The notes under the pieces were generated by a model that did no database searches, had not been told where the DNA came from, and saw only the letters and a list, made by a program, of their open reading frames with translations. A stretch of 64,000 bases of DNA from Aphrocallistes beatrix (taxonomy: Eukaryota; Porifera; Hexactinellida; Sceptrulophora; Aphrocallistidae): NCBI GenBank assembly GCA_963281255.1, contig OY725489.1, positions 1,302,001 through 1,366,000 on the forward strand. The letters are read 5' to 3'. Below are positions 1 to 10,733 of this stretch, in pieces; positions within the stretch are counted from its first letter, which is position 1; each line of letters begins with the position of its first letter. Position numbers and translations under genes: made by a program.

Positions 1-2914
1 TTCTGCTATCATCTGTCAAATGCGTGTATACGTCGATAGGATCGATTATCTCAAAGGGATCATTGGGAATTAGGATTAGAGATCCGCTGTGCCTTCCAAT
101 CCATGTCATCTGGTGTCGTTCTCCAGTCTGACCTTTGTAAGAGAACCCTTCGTAGCGGTTCTTATCCCAAAAGTCAACTCTTGTCCCTAACAATTCAAAC
201 AGTCTCTGCCACAACACGAACTCCTTCCTGGTTATTGAGCGATCTGTAACGAAGAGAATATCTGCAGGAGGGTTTGAAGGAATGTAGAAGGGTATTACAC
301 GAACTGATTCTTGCTGGTACTCGATTAGCTTATCCCTCAACAAGAGATCCACTTGGATTGGACATCTATCGAATAGTTCTGCCTTATTCGACATTGCTAC
401 ATTGAACTCTATTAACAAGGTCATATTGGAATCGACACGATCGATGTCGACATAAAGACTATCTAGGATGTTGGGGTCATAATGGATTCTGTAGAAAGTA
501 GAGGAAGAAGCGTTAGCACAGGGAGAAAGCCGTTTGTCGAAATGTATTCTTAGTGCTAACTTTCCACCAGATCCATCACAGTTGCCATATGGTAGAGTGG
601 AGATATTTTTCAGAGTAATATTTATTGATCCTTGCTCTCCCCTACCTAGGTTTTCTGGCAGTTCAATCTCATTAATTTTTACTGGGTATCGAACAATAAG
701 TTTGTGTACTGTTTTAGAGCTCTCGAATGGCCTGCCAAGGAGGTCAACTCTTGTTTCGAAGTATGCTTCACCAAGGTAGGGCCCATGGGTATTAGGTGGA
801 GGCACGTCGTAAACTCTTCCATGGTATTCTTGTGTAATATTTAACGTTTGTTGCTCCCTTAAACTAGGCAACTCAAATTTCGTTGGATGGAATTTTACCG
901 TCGCTGTGGGAACCATTGATACCAATGCGCCTTCAGGGAGTGTCATATTCCCGATGTTAACTAATTTAAATCCTGTCACTGTAATTGGTTCATTCGGCTC
1001 AAAAATCCCATCATTAACTGCTGAGGTGATGACAAGGCTCGTTGGATGAACTTTAACCTCGAATCTATAAGCGGATTGCTCAATGACACTTTGCCTATCT
1101 GGACTAAGCAACACAAACAACAACCCTCCGTTAACACCTCTTATTCCGTTATTTCCAGGACCTCCATCTCCTCCCTTTATTCCAGGAAATCCACTGCTTC
1201 CAGGGGGTCCAGATGGACCACCGCTACCCCCATATCCTCCTGGCCCCCCATGTCCTCCTTCACCACCCTCACCTCCCAATCCTTGATGTCCCCCTATCCC
1301 AGGATCCCCCGAGTTAACTGCCACTTCAACTAAGTGGAGTAATCTTGGATCGCAAGTCTGGATGGCACAATAGCCACCATTACCTGAATTGCCCGCATCT
1401 CCACCTCTCGCTCCATTTCCACCTGTTCCTCCCTTTCCTCCATTGCCGCCATCACCACCATTCCCACCTCTTTCAGCACTACCTTCTCCTCTTTCGCGCC
1501 CTCTTCCACCACTCCCACCTCTACCCCCATCACCCCCTCTGCCTCCATCTCCACCGCGACCGCCACTTCCTCCGTGTCCACCTCTACCTCCTGAACAATC
1601 GACGAATAGACAGTGTTCTCTAGTTTCACCTCCGATGTTAACCATTTCCTGCATGCAACCGCTAATTTCTAGATTTTCTGCGTTTCCGCTCAAGAATAGT
1701 AACAAATCAGAGCCATTTGTACCATGCGTTCCAAATGAACCGTTGGTCCCCGGGTGACCATGACCTCCATGGCCCCCAACTCCTCCTGGACGACCTGAAC
1801 CTCCTGTAGATCCAGAACTACCGCTGTGCCCCGAAGATCCACTATTTCCAGTCTTCCCGTTTATGCCATGTGTCCCATTTACGCCATCAATACCTTGTGC
1901 CACAATCCAGGCACCCCATTTTTCCTTCTTTCTTATCGCTCTATCCCTATGGTAAGATATCGCGTTGGGAGTCTGGTCCACCTGCGGCAAGGTTACTTCT
2001 TTCCTATCAGGCCCATACACTATTTTCTTACACTTGAAAATGGGATCTGGGTGTCTAGGGGGCCGTGGGTCTTGATAATATGTTTGCTGTTGGTTGTGAT
2101 CGATGTAGAGAGAACATTTGGTGAGGGGGTCCCATAACTCTTGGACTCCTTGCTGGAGATTGACCTCTGTTCCGAAACCGATATTGATAAGTACATGGAC
2201 CGGTGGGCCCAGGGGAGGGAGGAACGTGTCATGCTGATCTCGATTTGAGATTGCTTCTCCATCTTGCAAACTCAATTGAGCGAGAGTAAGTTCCTTCATC
2301 TCTTGTTGGAGTTTGCAAAATGGTTTCTGTGCGTACTTGTTCATTGTATCTTCCGTGTATTGAGGAGGAGTGAGCTCTTTTGACGAATCCGCTGCTTGTG
2401 ACATTAATGCCTTACTGATATCCTCTGTCGTTTGTAAGGGCTCAACTGCGTGTGTTACATCCCATATGCCAGCCCAACGCTGTTCCATTTTCTTCTCTTC
2501 AACACCGAGAACAGGAGAATAGAGACCTCTCCCAACAGCTCCCAAGCTCGCCATTAACCAACGCTGTTGCACGATATCCTTCATACGAAATGTCGTTTTC
2601 CCATCTCTATACTTTACTTTCACTCCGAGGAATTTTTCTGGATTATGAGGATCATCGCCAACGAATTTCACCATCATACTACCGTCGCTGACATTTGGGA
2701 CATCAAATAGCTGTTCTATCTTATCTTCATAATTATCAATCATTCGAAAACCTGTGGTTCCTTGAATTATTTTCAATCTAGCATTCGTCCACCGCTTCAG
2801 AATTTTGGTTTTTCTGCTGCATAAGCATTGGTATTCGTGTATAGCCCCCGGACGGAGTGCTGATGTCACATGACTCATTGTGCTGTTGTCTTTATCTTGG
2901 CTAATTTTGTACAT
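1..2914 (-). CDS. Large collagen-like/glycine-rich protein, 5' part, runs off the left edge
   Basis: Reading the minus strand from the ATG at 2914 gives an uninterrupted frame of 971 codons to base 2, with no stop, so the gene continues beyond the window. Residues 1-340 are a mixed hydrophilic region. Residues about 342-402 are regular Gly-X-Y triplets. After a short spacer with Cys residues come Gly-Gly-X runs (about 432-490 and 515-560), and from about 605 the sequence is non-repetitive again (beta-rich, then an alpha/beta-looking segment containing FVLWQRLFELLG). No signal peptide is visible at this start. The frame stays open upstream to an ATG at 3154, through an inverted-repeat element, so the true start is uncertain. 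I do not recognise the family. Intracellular Gly-rich scaffold or an extracellular matrix-like protein are both possible. The long open frame is certain; the function is unknown. Confidence 0.75.
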   Translation of the reverse strand, partial: MYKISQDKDNSTMSHVTSALRPGAIHEYQCLCSRKTKILKRWTNARLKIIQGTTGFRMIDNYEDKIEQLFDVPNVSDGSMMVKFVGDDPHNPEKFLGVKVKYRDGKTTFRMKDIVQQRWLMASLGAVGRGLYSPVLGVEEKKMEQRWAGIWDVTHAVEPLQTTEDISKALMSQAADSSKELTPPQYTEDTMNKYAQKPFCKLQQEMKELTLAQLSLQDGEAISNRDQHDTFLPPLGPPVHVLINIGFGTEVNLQQGVQELWDPLTKCSLYIDHNQQQTYYQDPRPPRHPDPIFKCKKIVYGPDRKEVTLPQVDQTPNAISYHRDRAIRKKEKWGAWIVAQGIDGVNGTHGINGKTGNSGSSGHSGSSGSTGGSGRPGGVGGHGGHGHPGTNGSFGTHGTNGSDLLLFLSGNAENLEISGCMQEMVNIGGETREHCLFVDCSGGRGGHGGSGGRGGDGGRGGDGGRGGSGGRGRERGEGSAERGGNGGDGGNGGKGGTGGNGARGGDAGNSGNGGYCAIQTCDPRLLHLVEVAVNSGDPGIGGHQGLGGEGGEGGHGGPGGYGGSGGPSGPPGSSGFPGIKGGDGGPGNNGIRGVNGGLLFVLLSPDRQSVIEQSAYRFEVKVHPTSLVITSAVNDGIFEPNEPITVTGFKLVNIGNMTLPEGALVSMVPTATVKFHPTKFELPSLREQQTLNITQEYHGRVYDVPPPNTHGPYLGEAYFETRVDLLGRPFESSKTVHKLIVRYPVKINEIELPENLGRGEQGSINITLKNISTLPYGNCDGSGGKLALRIHFDKRLSPCANASSSTFYRIHYDPNILDSLYVDIDRVDSNMTLLIEFNVAMSNKAELFDRCPIQVDLLLRDKLIEYQQESVRVIPFYIPSNPPADILFVTDRSITRKEFVLWQRLFELLGTRVDFWDKNRYEGFSYKGQTGERHQMTWIGRHSGSLILIPNDPFEIIDPIDVYTHLTDDSR

Positions 2915-2958
2915 GTAAAATATTCTCCTGGGGATCCTATCATGCACTAGACAGATGA

Positions 2959-3131
2959 AACACCCCAGTTTTCCTCCACATTTATCATGCAGTCGCCATC
3001 CAGACGTCCGACAAAGTGAGTATAGTCTAGCATAGTGGGACTTATTAGAGCAATGTCTGTGCTCGACTATACTCACTTTGTGGGACGTCTGGATGGCGAC
3101 TGCTTGATAAAGGTGGAGGCATACGGGGTAT
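2959..3131. mobile_element. MITE, family A (TACCCC-type), copy 1
   Basis: Two arms of about 70 bp are inverted copies around a short loop near 3035-3060; both contain the string CAGTCGCCATCCAGACGTCC. A second copy of the family lies at 45959-46146. It sits about 45 bp upstream of the ATG of the glycine-rich gene, and the minus-strand frame passes through it without a stop. It is a non-autonomous inverted-repeat element; its superfamily is not clear. Confidence 0.75.
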
Positions 3132-4389
3132 CTTTTCGATAATTTTTTATACATGATGCAACCATTCAATATTACTTGATCATGAAAATATTTATATAGA
3201 AAGGTGTTGTGATGCCTAATAAATATATCGCATCAAGCAACCTAATCTCTATTTCTCCATATTTTCAAGTTAATCCATTGTTAACACATACTTGAGGTAT
3301 GAAAATGATGAAATTTTGAGGGAAACCTTTTGGGCAACATAGAAAATCTCATTGTTATTGGTTGTAATCAATGGGATTAATATTTTGATAATAAACTTTT
3401 ACATTCATAATCTCACACTAGCTTCTGGTAAGAGTGTTTAAGTTTCAAGCATATTGTAGAATATATTCCTTATAATGATTAATGTAGCTTTGTTATACTT
3501 GTGTGATATAATTTTGCTCTATATAAATAGTTTCAAGTTTAATAAGGGTCCATTCTATTTATAGCAGGGACCCCACATTTCTAAGGTTTCCCCGCACAAA
3601 ATGACTTAATCAGAAATTATGAGTTAGCAAAATCGAAGGAATATTTAAACCAGTTTTCATTCGCTGCGCACTCAAATCAATGGGGTAAATATTATTTCAA
3701 TAATAAAATTAAGCTATCTCACAATCTCAAATCTCACACTAGCTCCTGGAAACAATAGAAATCTATTCATATTTCATAGTGTGAAATTAATAATTAATTT
3801 TAGAATCAAGATTGTAACAAATGTTGCGTCATAGAAAAATCTGCAACTGTACAAGGTGTTAAAATTGCCTCATCTACCTTATGCGACAAAAAATAATAAG
3901 GTTGTAATCATGGATTCAGAGTTACAGCATGTCAGCCTGCACTCGAAGATGTCTCAATGTGTTGCGAAGTTTAGATCAAAAATCGTATAGTAACTTCGTC
4001 TGTCCATAGACAGTCTACATTTTGTGTCAAAATTTCATTAATCTCACATTTATAGTATTCCCGATAAATCCGTTATGGAGAAAAAATAATACAGGGAGAC
4101 ACTCATTTCAGAAGTTGGCCACTATACATAGTATAATCGGAAAAATAAGAATGATTAAAGTTCTCTAGATTTTGTCGCCAAAAAGCTAGAAGGAAAATGA
4201 CTTACTCACTAGAAATTATAGAACGTACTTTTTCTATTAAAACAATTGAAATAAGTAGAAATATTAACTTTCATATGCATATCCAGTATATATATATATA
4301 TATATATACAAATTTTTTTATGCCTATGCATACTGGATATATGATATGTTATGTAAAATAGATAGAGTAGTACCATGTATTTATAGAGA
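3132..4389. other. AT-rich intergenic repeats; unoccupied relative of the Academ insertion site
   Basis: No gene is seen. Two stretches (about 3330-3450 and 3660-3760) are degenerate direct copies, both holding TCTCACACTAGCT. The part from about 3780 to 4150 matches, in inverted orientation, the sequence that flanks the Academ-like transposon on its right (45445-45780). Around 4120-4145 it reads CACTATACATAGTATAATCG, which corresponds to the transposon insertion point without the insertion. A (TA)n run lies at about 4285-4309. Confidence 0.5.
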
Positions 4390-4812
4390 CAAGCACGCTT
4401 CGCTTGCTTGCGCTGCGCGGCTTGCAGACACTTTGTGTCCGCCAGAGGTGTCCTTTGGATGACTTGGCTCATATTGATGGAATATGAGCTATATAAATAA
4501 TCTCTAAATACGTTTCTCTTACTGCTATAATCGATAACATTCGAAAAATCACCAAATTAAAACAATTTTTGATAGTATGATGACGCAATAACAGAATAAT
4601 TAGTAATCATTTTTTATGAGTTGTGTCATATTTGTCTTATATTAATATAAACATTCTATTAAATTTCATCCTTCTATCGCCTAAAATGGCTGAACACAAG
4701 TCGAAAAACTGAAATTTCTAGTTATAAAAAAAGGGAACAATAACGGCATAAATTCATTATGAGTCGACATTTTCGTCTAAGGTCAGAACTTAGTGGAGCC
4801 ATAGCCAAAAGA
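4390..4812 (-). mobile_element. Helitron-like non-autonomous element, truncated
   Basis: It starts on the plus strand with CAAGC followed by the GC-rich hairpin cluster (TTTGTGTCCGCC) that marks the 3' end of this family, and continues with the family body up to the phrase ending CCAAAAGACTCC near 4812. The 5' end (TCCTTACTATTAAAACTCG) is missing; the copy breaks into unrelated sequence with two direct repeats of CATGGAATTTTG (4849 and 4935). Confidence 0.6.
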
Positions 4813-5129
4813 CTCCGCGAAAGAATTGGTAGGGGGACCATTTTTCCATGGAATTTTGGTCTGGGGGACCAATTTGTTTAGGGACAATCGGTCCTATGCG
4901 GAAAATTTTAGGCCTACTATGGACTAATTGTTCATGGAATTTTGCTCCGGGGGACCAATTTTCGATAGAATTGATGTCCGATAAGTATACGACCACCATA
5001 TACCTCCAGACAAATAGTATTAAAGTGGGTCTATTCATAAAGGAATATGTGAGGAATACTCTTTATTTTTATTTCAAATTCGTAAACTACTACATGTTCT
5101 AATTACTCATAATTGATAGTCTGATATTT

Positions 5130-5395
5130 GGCATGTGGGAGTCTTTTGGTTATGGCTCCACTAGTTCTGAGCTTAGACGAAAATGTCGAATCATCATGGA
5201 ATTATGACGCCATTGTTACCTTTTTTTAGAATTAGAAATTTCAGTTTTTCGACCATAACTCAACCATTTTATGTGATTTCTTTAGGTGAGAAAGCTGAAA
5301 TTTTTAAATTCTATGAAAGAAATGCGATTATAACTGTATATAATAATACTTCACCTGATAAATGGTATTCCCATACATTTAGAACACGATCATGA
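5130..5395 (+). mobile_element. Helitron-like element fragment, opposite orientation
   Basis: It contains the family body in inverted orientation relative to 4390-4812 (GGCATGTGGGAGTCTTTTGG followed by the segment with AAATGTCGAATCATCATGG). It lacks the GC-rich hairpin end and the TCCTTACT end. With the preceding copy it forms a loose inverted pair separated by about 320 bp. Confidence 0.55.
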
Positions 5396-5510
5396 CATTA
5401 ATGACAACGAAAATAACTAAATAAACATAATCAAGCAAATCTGATGAAAAAGGTTTGAGAATTATGATACCATGAAACTGGCTTGCTCTAACCATAGAAT
5501 TAATAAAAAA

Positions 5511-6384
5511 CTAAAAAATACAGAATCCAAACGGAGAATAGCTAGATATCCCAATACTCGTTTTGTGGTTTAAGAGTTTGATTCCTCTGGGCTTTACAAC
5601 GATTTCAAGAGGTTGATTCACTATCATTTTCCCATCTTGTGAATACACATAAATACAATTCAAGTTCTGATTCGGAATTACAAAGTTTCCATAATTGTCT
5701 ATATCGAAGTACAAAGGTTTAGCACCTATTTCAAATTCTCTAAGGAAGACCGTTCTAAGCAGAACACAAGCTAGAGACAGAATGTTGATGGATACACCAG
5801 AATGTTCCCAGCAAAGTATGAATATCTGTTCTCTGAATAATCGAATCTCTTTCGGTCTTGCTTCATTAATCTCATGTTTTTGGTATACTGGTAGTGCAGA
5901 GTTCATTACGACAAGTTCATTGTTGGTACAGATATAGATGTTATTGTTTTCATCTGATACAACTCCACGAGGACGTGTCAGAGAGATTTTCACTCCTTCC
6001 TGGAAACTGTGCTTAAATAGAGTGATCAGATCTCCTTCTGTAGTGAATATGAACAACTCATTGCTCATCATGCTTGTCACATATACAATGTTGTTCCGAA
6101 TGCACATACCTCTTGGACGAAAACAGTGGTTGAAATTCTTTTCCGTGTAACTAAATAGTTCATATCCTTGGTAGTTGAAAAACAACTATTCTTTCTTCTC
6201 TGTATTTCACAACATGCACCATTTCTCTTTCTTCATCCTCGTTTATTGATCTTGGGTTAAAGTTTGAATAATTTTGAGGAATTGGAACAAGCATCACTCT
6301 GACTGTCGGAAAACTTATCGACGTGTAGTCGATACAAGTATGATATTGCGCAACTAGCTCTTCTCTAATAGAACATGAAGCCAT
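5511..6384 (-). pseudogene. NHL-like propeller family, copy 1, frameshifted
   Basis: The minus strand starts MASCSIREELVAQYHTCIDY at 6384, as in the intact copies at 33-56 kb, and ends with the family C-terminus (FGFCIF) at 5511. The frame breaks at about 6178-6182, where a run of five T (minus strand) stands in place of a shorter run in the siblings; one extra base shifts the frame. The downstream part (about 220 residues) is otherwise open. It is the only family copy on the minus strand and the only one left of 31 kb. It is either a young pseudogene or a sequencing error in a homopolymer. Confidence 0.85.
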
Positions 6385-7130
6385 CTTAAATCTAATACTA
6401 CAACAGTTAAAAGTGTCCGCGCTTGTTTAACTAAAGTAAAATCACAAATAATATGGCTTCCCATCCAAAATGGCTTAAACATGGATATACTGGATATTAT
6501 AAATGGCTAACTTACAGAATACTCCATTCTAGATTATCTCAGTCAGGGTTGTATCAGCTCAGTTGGCAAAAAACTCATTTTTCATGGAAATTTATTTTAC
6601 CAACTCATTCACTAAAAAACATGAGTTGTCTACAACCCACTCATTTTCGAAATGAGTCATTTATACCAAACGAATTGGTTTCAACCGGCGGACATAAGTG
6701 TCCGCCAACCGCGCAGCGGAGTCAAGCGAAGCCGCGGACTGGATATAGCAAATTGTCCGGGAGGCAACCTAGGTATGTCCAGGAAATGTTTGTTAAAAGT
6801 ATGTTCTTCAGAGCTGTCACTGTAATAAATGGACACTCAGAACTAATATTTCAGAGTTATACTGAAATATATCCCTTGAGAGCATTTGGGATTTTTCTAT
6901 TTATAGTTGTAACCCCAAACTTACATGGCTTCCCCATTGAAAATGGATATTATATAATATGGACCTCTCTGAGATGGTGAAAAATGGCCGTTTTGTAATA
7001 AGAAAGTCTACCACGGGACTATTTTTAAGTAACCGTTTTGTGCTGGTGATTGCTGTATATAGTGGCCGTTATAGCGGGTGCTACTATATTCCTCTTCAGT
7101 AGTGGTTTGTCGCGCAATAATACTTTATTA
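6385..7130. other. Intergenic repeats with a GC-rich hairpin
   Basis: The leader just upstream of copy 1 (minus strand ...GTTGTAGTATTAGATTTAAG) is shared with the other NHL-like copies. A degenerate relic of the Helitron-like 3' hairpin (GGCGGACATAAGTGTCCGCC) lies at about 6695-6715. The stretch around 6893-6955 recurs near 62965-63035 (ATGGCTTCCCCATTGAAA). A 175-codon open frame at 6453-6980 crosses these repeats and is not considered a gene. Confidence 0.5.
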
Positions 7131-7600
7131 CAAGCTCGCTTCGCATGCTTGCGCTGCGGGGCTGGCGGATACTTTGTGTCCGCCGGAGGCGCCTTTTGGG
7201 CGCCTGGGGTCACATTGATTAACTATAAGGGAGATAACATCCCTAAATGCGCCTGTCCTACTGTTATAATCGATATCGCACGAAAAATCACCAAATTTGT
7301 AAATTTTAAAATTTTTGATGCGTAATGATGACGTCGTAACAGAGTGATGAGTCATCATTTTTTGATGATAGTTACATAATATCAAAGGTTTATTAATGTA
7401 CACATTATTTTAAAATTTCAGCCTTCTATCACCTAAAATGGTTGAGTTATAGTCAAAAATTTCTAATTATTAAAAAAAGGTGACAATGACGTCATAATTC
7501 CATGATGAATCGACATTTTCGTCTGAGGTCAGAACTTCCTGGAGCTATAGCCAAAAGACTCCCACATGCCAAAGCAGTTTCTTCAATCAATTCGTTACAG

Positions 7601-7631
<31 letters not shown>

Positions 7632-7661
7632 TATACATTAATCGAGTTTTAATAGTAAGGA
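7131..7661 (-). mobile_element. Helitron-like non-autonomous element, near full length
   Basis: The plus strand begins CAAGCTCGCTTCGC after an A and ends at ...CGAGTTTTAATAGTAAGGA before a T. Read on the minus strand it therefore starts TCCTTACT, ends GCTTG and sits between A and T. It holds the GC-rich hairpins, a TGACGTC-containing body and an (AT)n run near the 5' end. A second 5' terminus (to about 7688) is tandemly attached. Confidence 0.75.
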
Positions 7662-8396
7662 TACTTAATCGAGTTTTAATAGTTAGGATTAAGGCTCTAT
7701 GATCTGGGGAGTAAATAATTTCAGAGGGGGTCCATATATCACTCCTCGAAATTGGGAGCGCGCTCTTTCAAAAAATACTTTTCGAAAAACATTCCAAGAA
7801 TAATGGATTTTACATAGAAATTTATTCCAAATTTCTTAGAAAGTTTGAATGATGGGTTAAATTTCACTGAAAAAACATTGAGAATTTTTAGGATATCAGG
7901 GGATGTTGTGTTACTGTGGTGTAATAGAGGATAATATATAAGAAAATCTACTTTGTGGGACCAGCTACAGTGCTCTATCACTAAGTATTACAGCAAATTA
8001 CAGTAACCCGCAGTTAGATCATGAGCAAATCAAGTATGTACTATATACTTCCCATTTGTTTATAGAGGTCGATGTCTAGTAAAATGACAAACATTGTCTC
8101 GAACATGCCCGAGCTTGCATTGTATATTCTCAGTGAGATTTTTTAAATTTTGTGTGGGAACATTCCGACCCCTTCATACCTGACACTTTTGACGCTAATG
8201 GTTCCTAGAATAATCGCCATGTAGTGGAAAATGATACCAAACCTGAGTCTGACTATCCCGGCCTTTTGAATCATAAATTTAGTTGTTATGGTTCTCATGG
8301 GCTGGGGTGAGTCGCATTGGACCCACCCAAACTTGGTACCTATGTACTTATAACCGTAAACACATTCCCCATACTAGCGGCATAGCACTGCACACT
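7662..8396. other. Intergenic, no gene seen
   Basis: AT-rich sequence without a convincing reading frame. The ATG at 8283 is in frame with the caprin-like gene, but the 38 residues it would add are unlike the family, so this part is treated as 5' leader. Confidence 0.4.
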
Positions 8397-9995
8397 ATGT
8401 CTAGCTCAGAAGACCCAGCCTCGTCTGAATTGAATCAGTGCTTCGAGATAGGCGACCAGCACCTTTCCAGATTGTCATCCACAATAGACAAACGCGTCCG
8501 CAATCTCGATAAACGTCATACGAAGCTGCTCACGCTAGAGAACGAGTTCAAACAGGGGAAAGTGCTCAATGAGGACCAGCGCACATCTCTAGTGAAACTG
8601 CCACTGATCGAGGGGAACATAGAGATGGGTAAAGAGATCGTTGGACTGATCAAAGAAGTTTCTGCTGAATACGCTGCAGAGAAAGCCAAATGTTTAGCCA
8701 AGAAGCAGAACCCCAAGAAGGAGCGTGCAGTTAAACCTGCCGTGACGGAGAATCTGTGTCTCTTCAATGCGGTACTCTACTCCTTCGCTGAAATCGACAA
8801 AGACCACAAGACCAGTAGCGACTATGCGGACTTGAAGCTCACGGAGTTTGACCTGAAGCATTTGCGTACCTTCATCTCCCTAACGCGTATCAATTGCATC
8901 CCGTCGCTCCATTCCGTCCCCCCAGGGCTCCCGCTGATCTCGAAGTACTTCTCCCTGCTGCTGGACAGCTCCAAGGAAACCTACCAGGGAGACCTGACCT
9001 ACTCCAAGCTGCACAAGCTCCTGCTGCACCTCTCATCCCCGCACAGCCTGAAGCTACTGGATGAGCTGAACACGAAGCCAGTCATAGAGACGGAGGAGGC
9101 TGATACTCAGACAGTGATGGAGGCTGTGTCTCTTCCAGAAGTGAAGCCTGCCTCTACCAACACGGAGAAGCTTTTGCCCCACTCTCCCGTTCAGGAGCCT
9201 ATCCCCTCACAGACTATTCTCAATCAGAACGCACAAGACCTGAGTGAAGAGGAGCTGCTGATCAGTTCAACAGACAATAGCACCGAAGTCCCACTCATCC
9301 CTACCACTGTCTTCCTCTCCAAGAAGAGCGACCTGGAGTCTGAACCCGTCGTAGCCCCTTCCCCACCCCCGCAGAGGATCACACGTAGCCCTGATCCCGT
9401 CCCAGCCCCCGCCTACCCTGAAGAGGCCCCTCAGCCGAAGAGTGAGAATATTCTCTCTTTCCCGGGGATGAATATCCCCAGCATTCCATTGCCAGCCCAG
9501 ACTGAGGAAGCTTTCGACTTCCTTCACGATTCGGAGATTTCACTGGGAGTTGCGAATCCTCAGACACAGGCAAAGCAATATCCGAACTTGCCTTCACAGC
9601 CTCAAATCCCCGCTGCACTCTACGACTTGTCCTCCTTCGAGGCTAACAATCCTACCACCTTTCTAGGTAGCAGACTCCCGGACAGCAGCTACAAGGGACG
9701 GGCTGCTCCCACCAACAACTCCTCTCTCTTCCCAGCTAGGCACTCCCCTACCAACCCAGCCCGACAGCCAGCCTTCCCTGACGTCATGCCTTACCAGAGT
9801 GCGCACTTCAAAGCTAAAGAACAGCCCTCTCAAGCCAACATTCAGCAGTACCTGCGCTCCAATCCGAAAGAAATGGCGCCTCTACCTCAAGCTCCCAAAA
9901 CCATCTCCAACTCTACCCTGGCCCAGCCGTATGGTAACATGCTAGTGGAGAATTCGTCGGGAGGAAGCCGACAAGACACCCCCTGGGAAAAGTAG
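8397..9995 (+). CDS. Caprin-like RNA-binding/granule protein
   Basis: A protein of 532 residues in a single exon. Residues about 25-90 (IDKRVRNLDKRHTKL, then LNEDQRTSLVKL and GNIEMGKEI) follow the start of the caprin HR1 coiled-coil region, in which cytoplasmic caprins dimerise and organise RNA granules with G3BP and FMRP. The rest of HR1 continues to about residue 230. Residues 230-532 are low-complexity (Pro/Ser/Gln) and probably disordered. The phrase FDFLHDSEI (residue about 371) resembles the short F-x-x-D-S motif with which caprins bind G3BP (inference). There is no RGG-rich tail. The start was placed at MSSSEDP rather than the in-frame ATG at 8283. The gene is GC-rich against AT-rich flanks, and the 3' flank has a (TTTG)n run. 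Confidence 0.75.
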   Translation: MSSSEDPASSELNQCFEIGDQHLSRLSSTIDKRVRNLDKRHTKLLTLENEFKQGKVLNEDQRTSLVKLPLIEGNIEMGKEIVGLIKEVSAEYAAEKAKCLAKKQNPKKERAVKPAVTENLCLFNAVLYSFAEIDKDHKTSSDYADLKLTEFDLKHLRTFISLTRINCIPSLHSVPPGLPLISKYFSLLLDSSKETYQGDLTYSKLHKLLLHLSSPHSLKLLDELNTKPVIETEEADTQTVMEAVSLPEVKPASTNTEKLLPHSPVQEPIPSQTILNQNAQDLSEEELLISSTDNSTEVPLIPTTVFLSKKSDLESEPVVAPSPPPQRITRSPDPVPAPAYPEEAPQPKSENILSFPGMNIPSIPLPAQTEEAFDFLHDSEISLGVANPQTQAKQYPNLPSQPQIPAALYDLSSFEANNPTTFLGSRLPDSSYKGRAAPTNNSSLFPARHSPTNPARQPAFPDVMPYQSAHFKAKEQPSQANIQQYLRSNPKEMAPLPQAPKTISNSTLAQPYGNMLVENSSGGSRQDTPWEK

Positions 9996-10020
9996 CGAAT
10001 AGTTTCGGACGTGTAATGAT

Positions 10021-10066
10021 TTTGTGTTTGTTTGTTTGTTCGTTCGTTTGTTTGTTTGTTTTGTTT
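10021..10066. repeat. (TTTG)n microsatellite
   Basis: Repeats of GTTT with two GTTC variants lie just after the caprin-like stop codon, probably in its 3' untranslated region. Confidence 0.9.
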
Positions 10067-10684
10067 CCCTATTATACATCACGTCTAATCTCTTTTAGTT
10101 ACTCATTTCATTTAGTTAGAGATCTGGCTAGATGAGGAAATTCGGTAGTTAGTGTTTATAGATCAAATTATTTGTGTTCTTTAATTATATGAAATACTTT
10201 TCTGAACTATTTTCAATGTTGTATCATTATTACTGAGAAGTGGGTTCGATCTTGACTGGACTACAAGCATGTACTTACGTAGACAAAAGTAGCAATTTGG
10301 TTTTAAGATAAACTTGATTCATGTAATCACTGTTAAGATTTTATGGCATCATGCTAATTGTGTCATTTTTAAAAATATTTCGGAGGATTGGTGGTTAAAT
10401 TGCGGGCACAAATATGACCAAATATGATGAAGGAATTATAAATGATTACTCAGATTCGTAGTAGCAGTTATTTCATTACATATTCTGACTACAGACGTCT
10501 CCACTTAAGATTTATTTATATCCAATTTTTCTATTTTAACAGTCTTAGTACTCAGAATGCTAAGAACTGTGATACTGTGCTTGCATCAACTCTATACAAC
10601 GTGGCTTGATAAGAGGAATTGAGCGCAATGTAACTAAAAATATTCACTTCGGCAAGCTATTTAATTATACAGTATACTGTGCCG
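10067..10684. other. Intergenic, no gene seen
   Basis: AT-rich sequence between the caprin-like gene and the first membrane-protein gene. I see no coding frame or clear repeat. Confidence 0.4.
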
Positions 10685-10692
10685 TATAAATA
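10685..10692 (+). promoter_or_regulatory. TATA box of the first membrane-protein gene
   Basis: TATAAATA starts 49 bp before the ATG at 10734. The two other full-length family members have the same octamer 49 and 51 bp before their ATGs, so the spacing is conserved and the 5' leader must be very short. Confidence 0.65.
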
Positions 10693-10733
10693 CCCGTATA
10701 CATATTATTTACACTCAGAAATTCTGCATAAAA

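Noticed and set aside
1046..1757. Plus-strand Pro-rich open frames (PPSPPLPP and similar)
   Set aside because: They are the complement of Gly-Gly-X codons of the minus-strand glycine-rich gene, which has a far longer frame.
4790..5102. Overlapping 82- and 84-codon frames
   Set aside because: Both lie in a repeat with direct copies of CATGGAATTTTG and show no protein features.
6453..6980. 175-codon plus-strand open frame
   Set aside because: It runs through dispersed repeats that also occur near 62.9-63.0 kb and has no coherent protein character.
8283..8396. In-frame ATG upstream of the caprin-like start
   Set aside because: The 38 added residues contain Trp and Cys and are unlike the rest of the protein or family; MSSSEDP is a better start.
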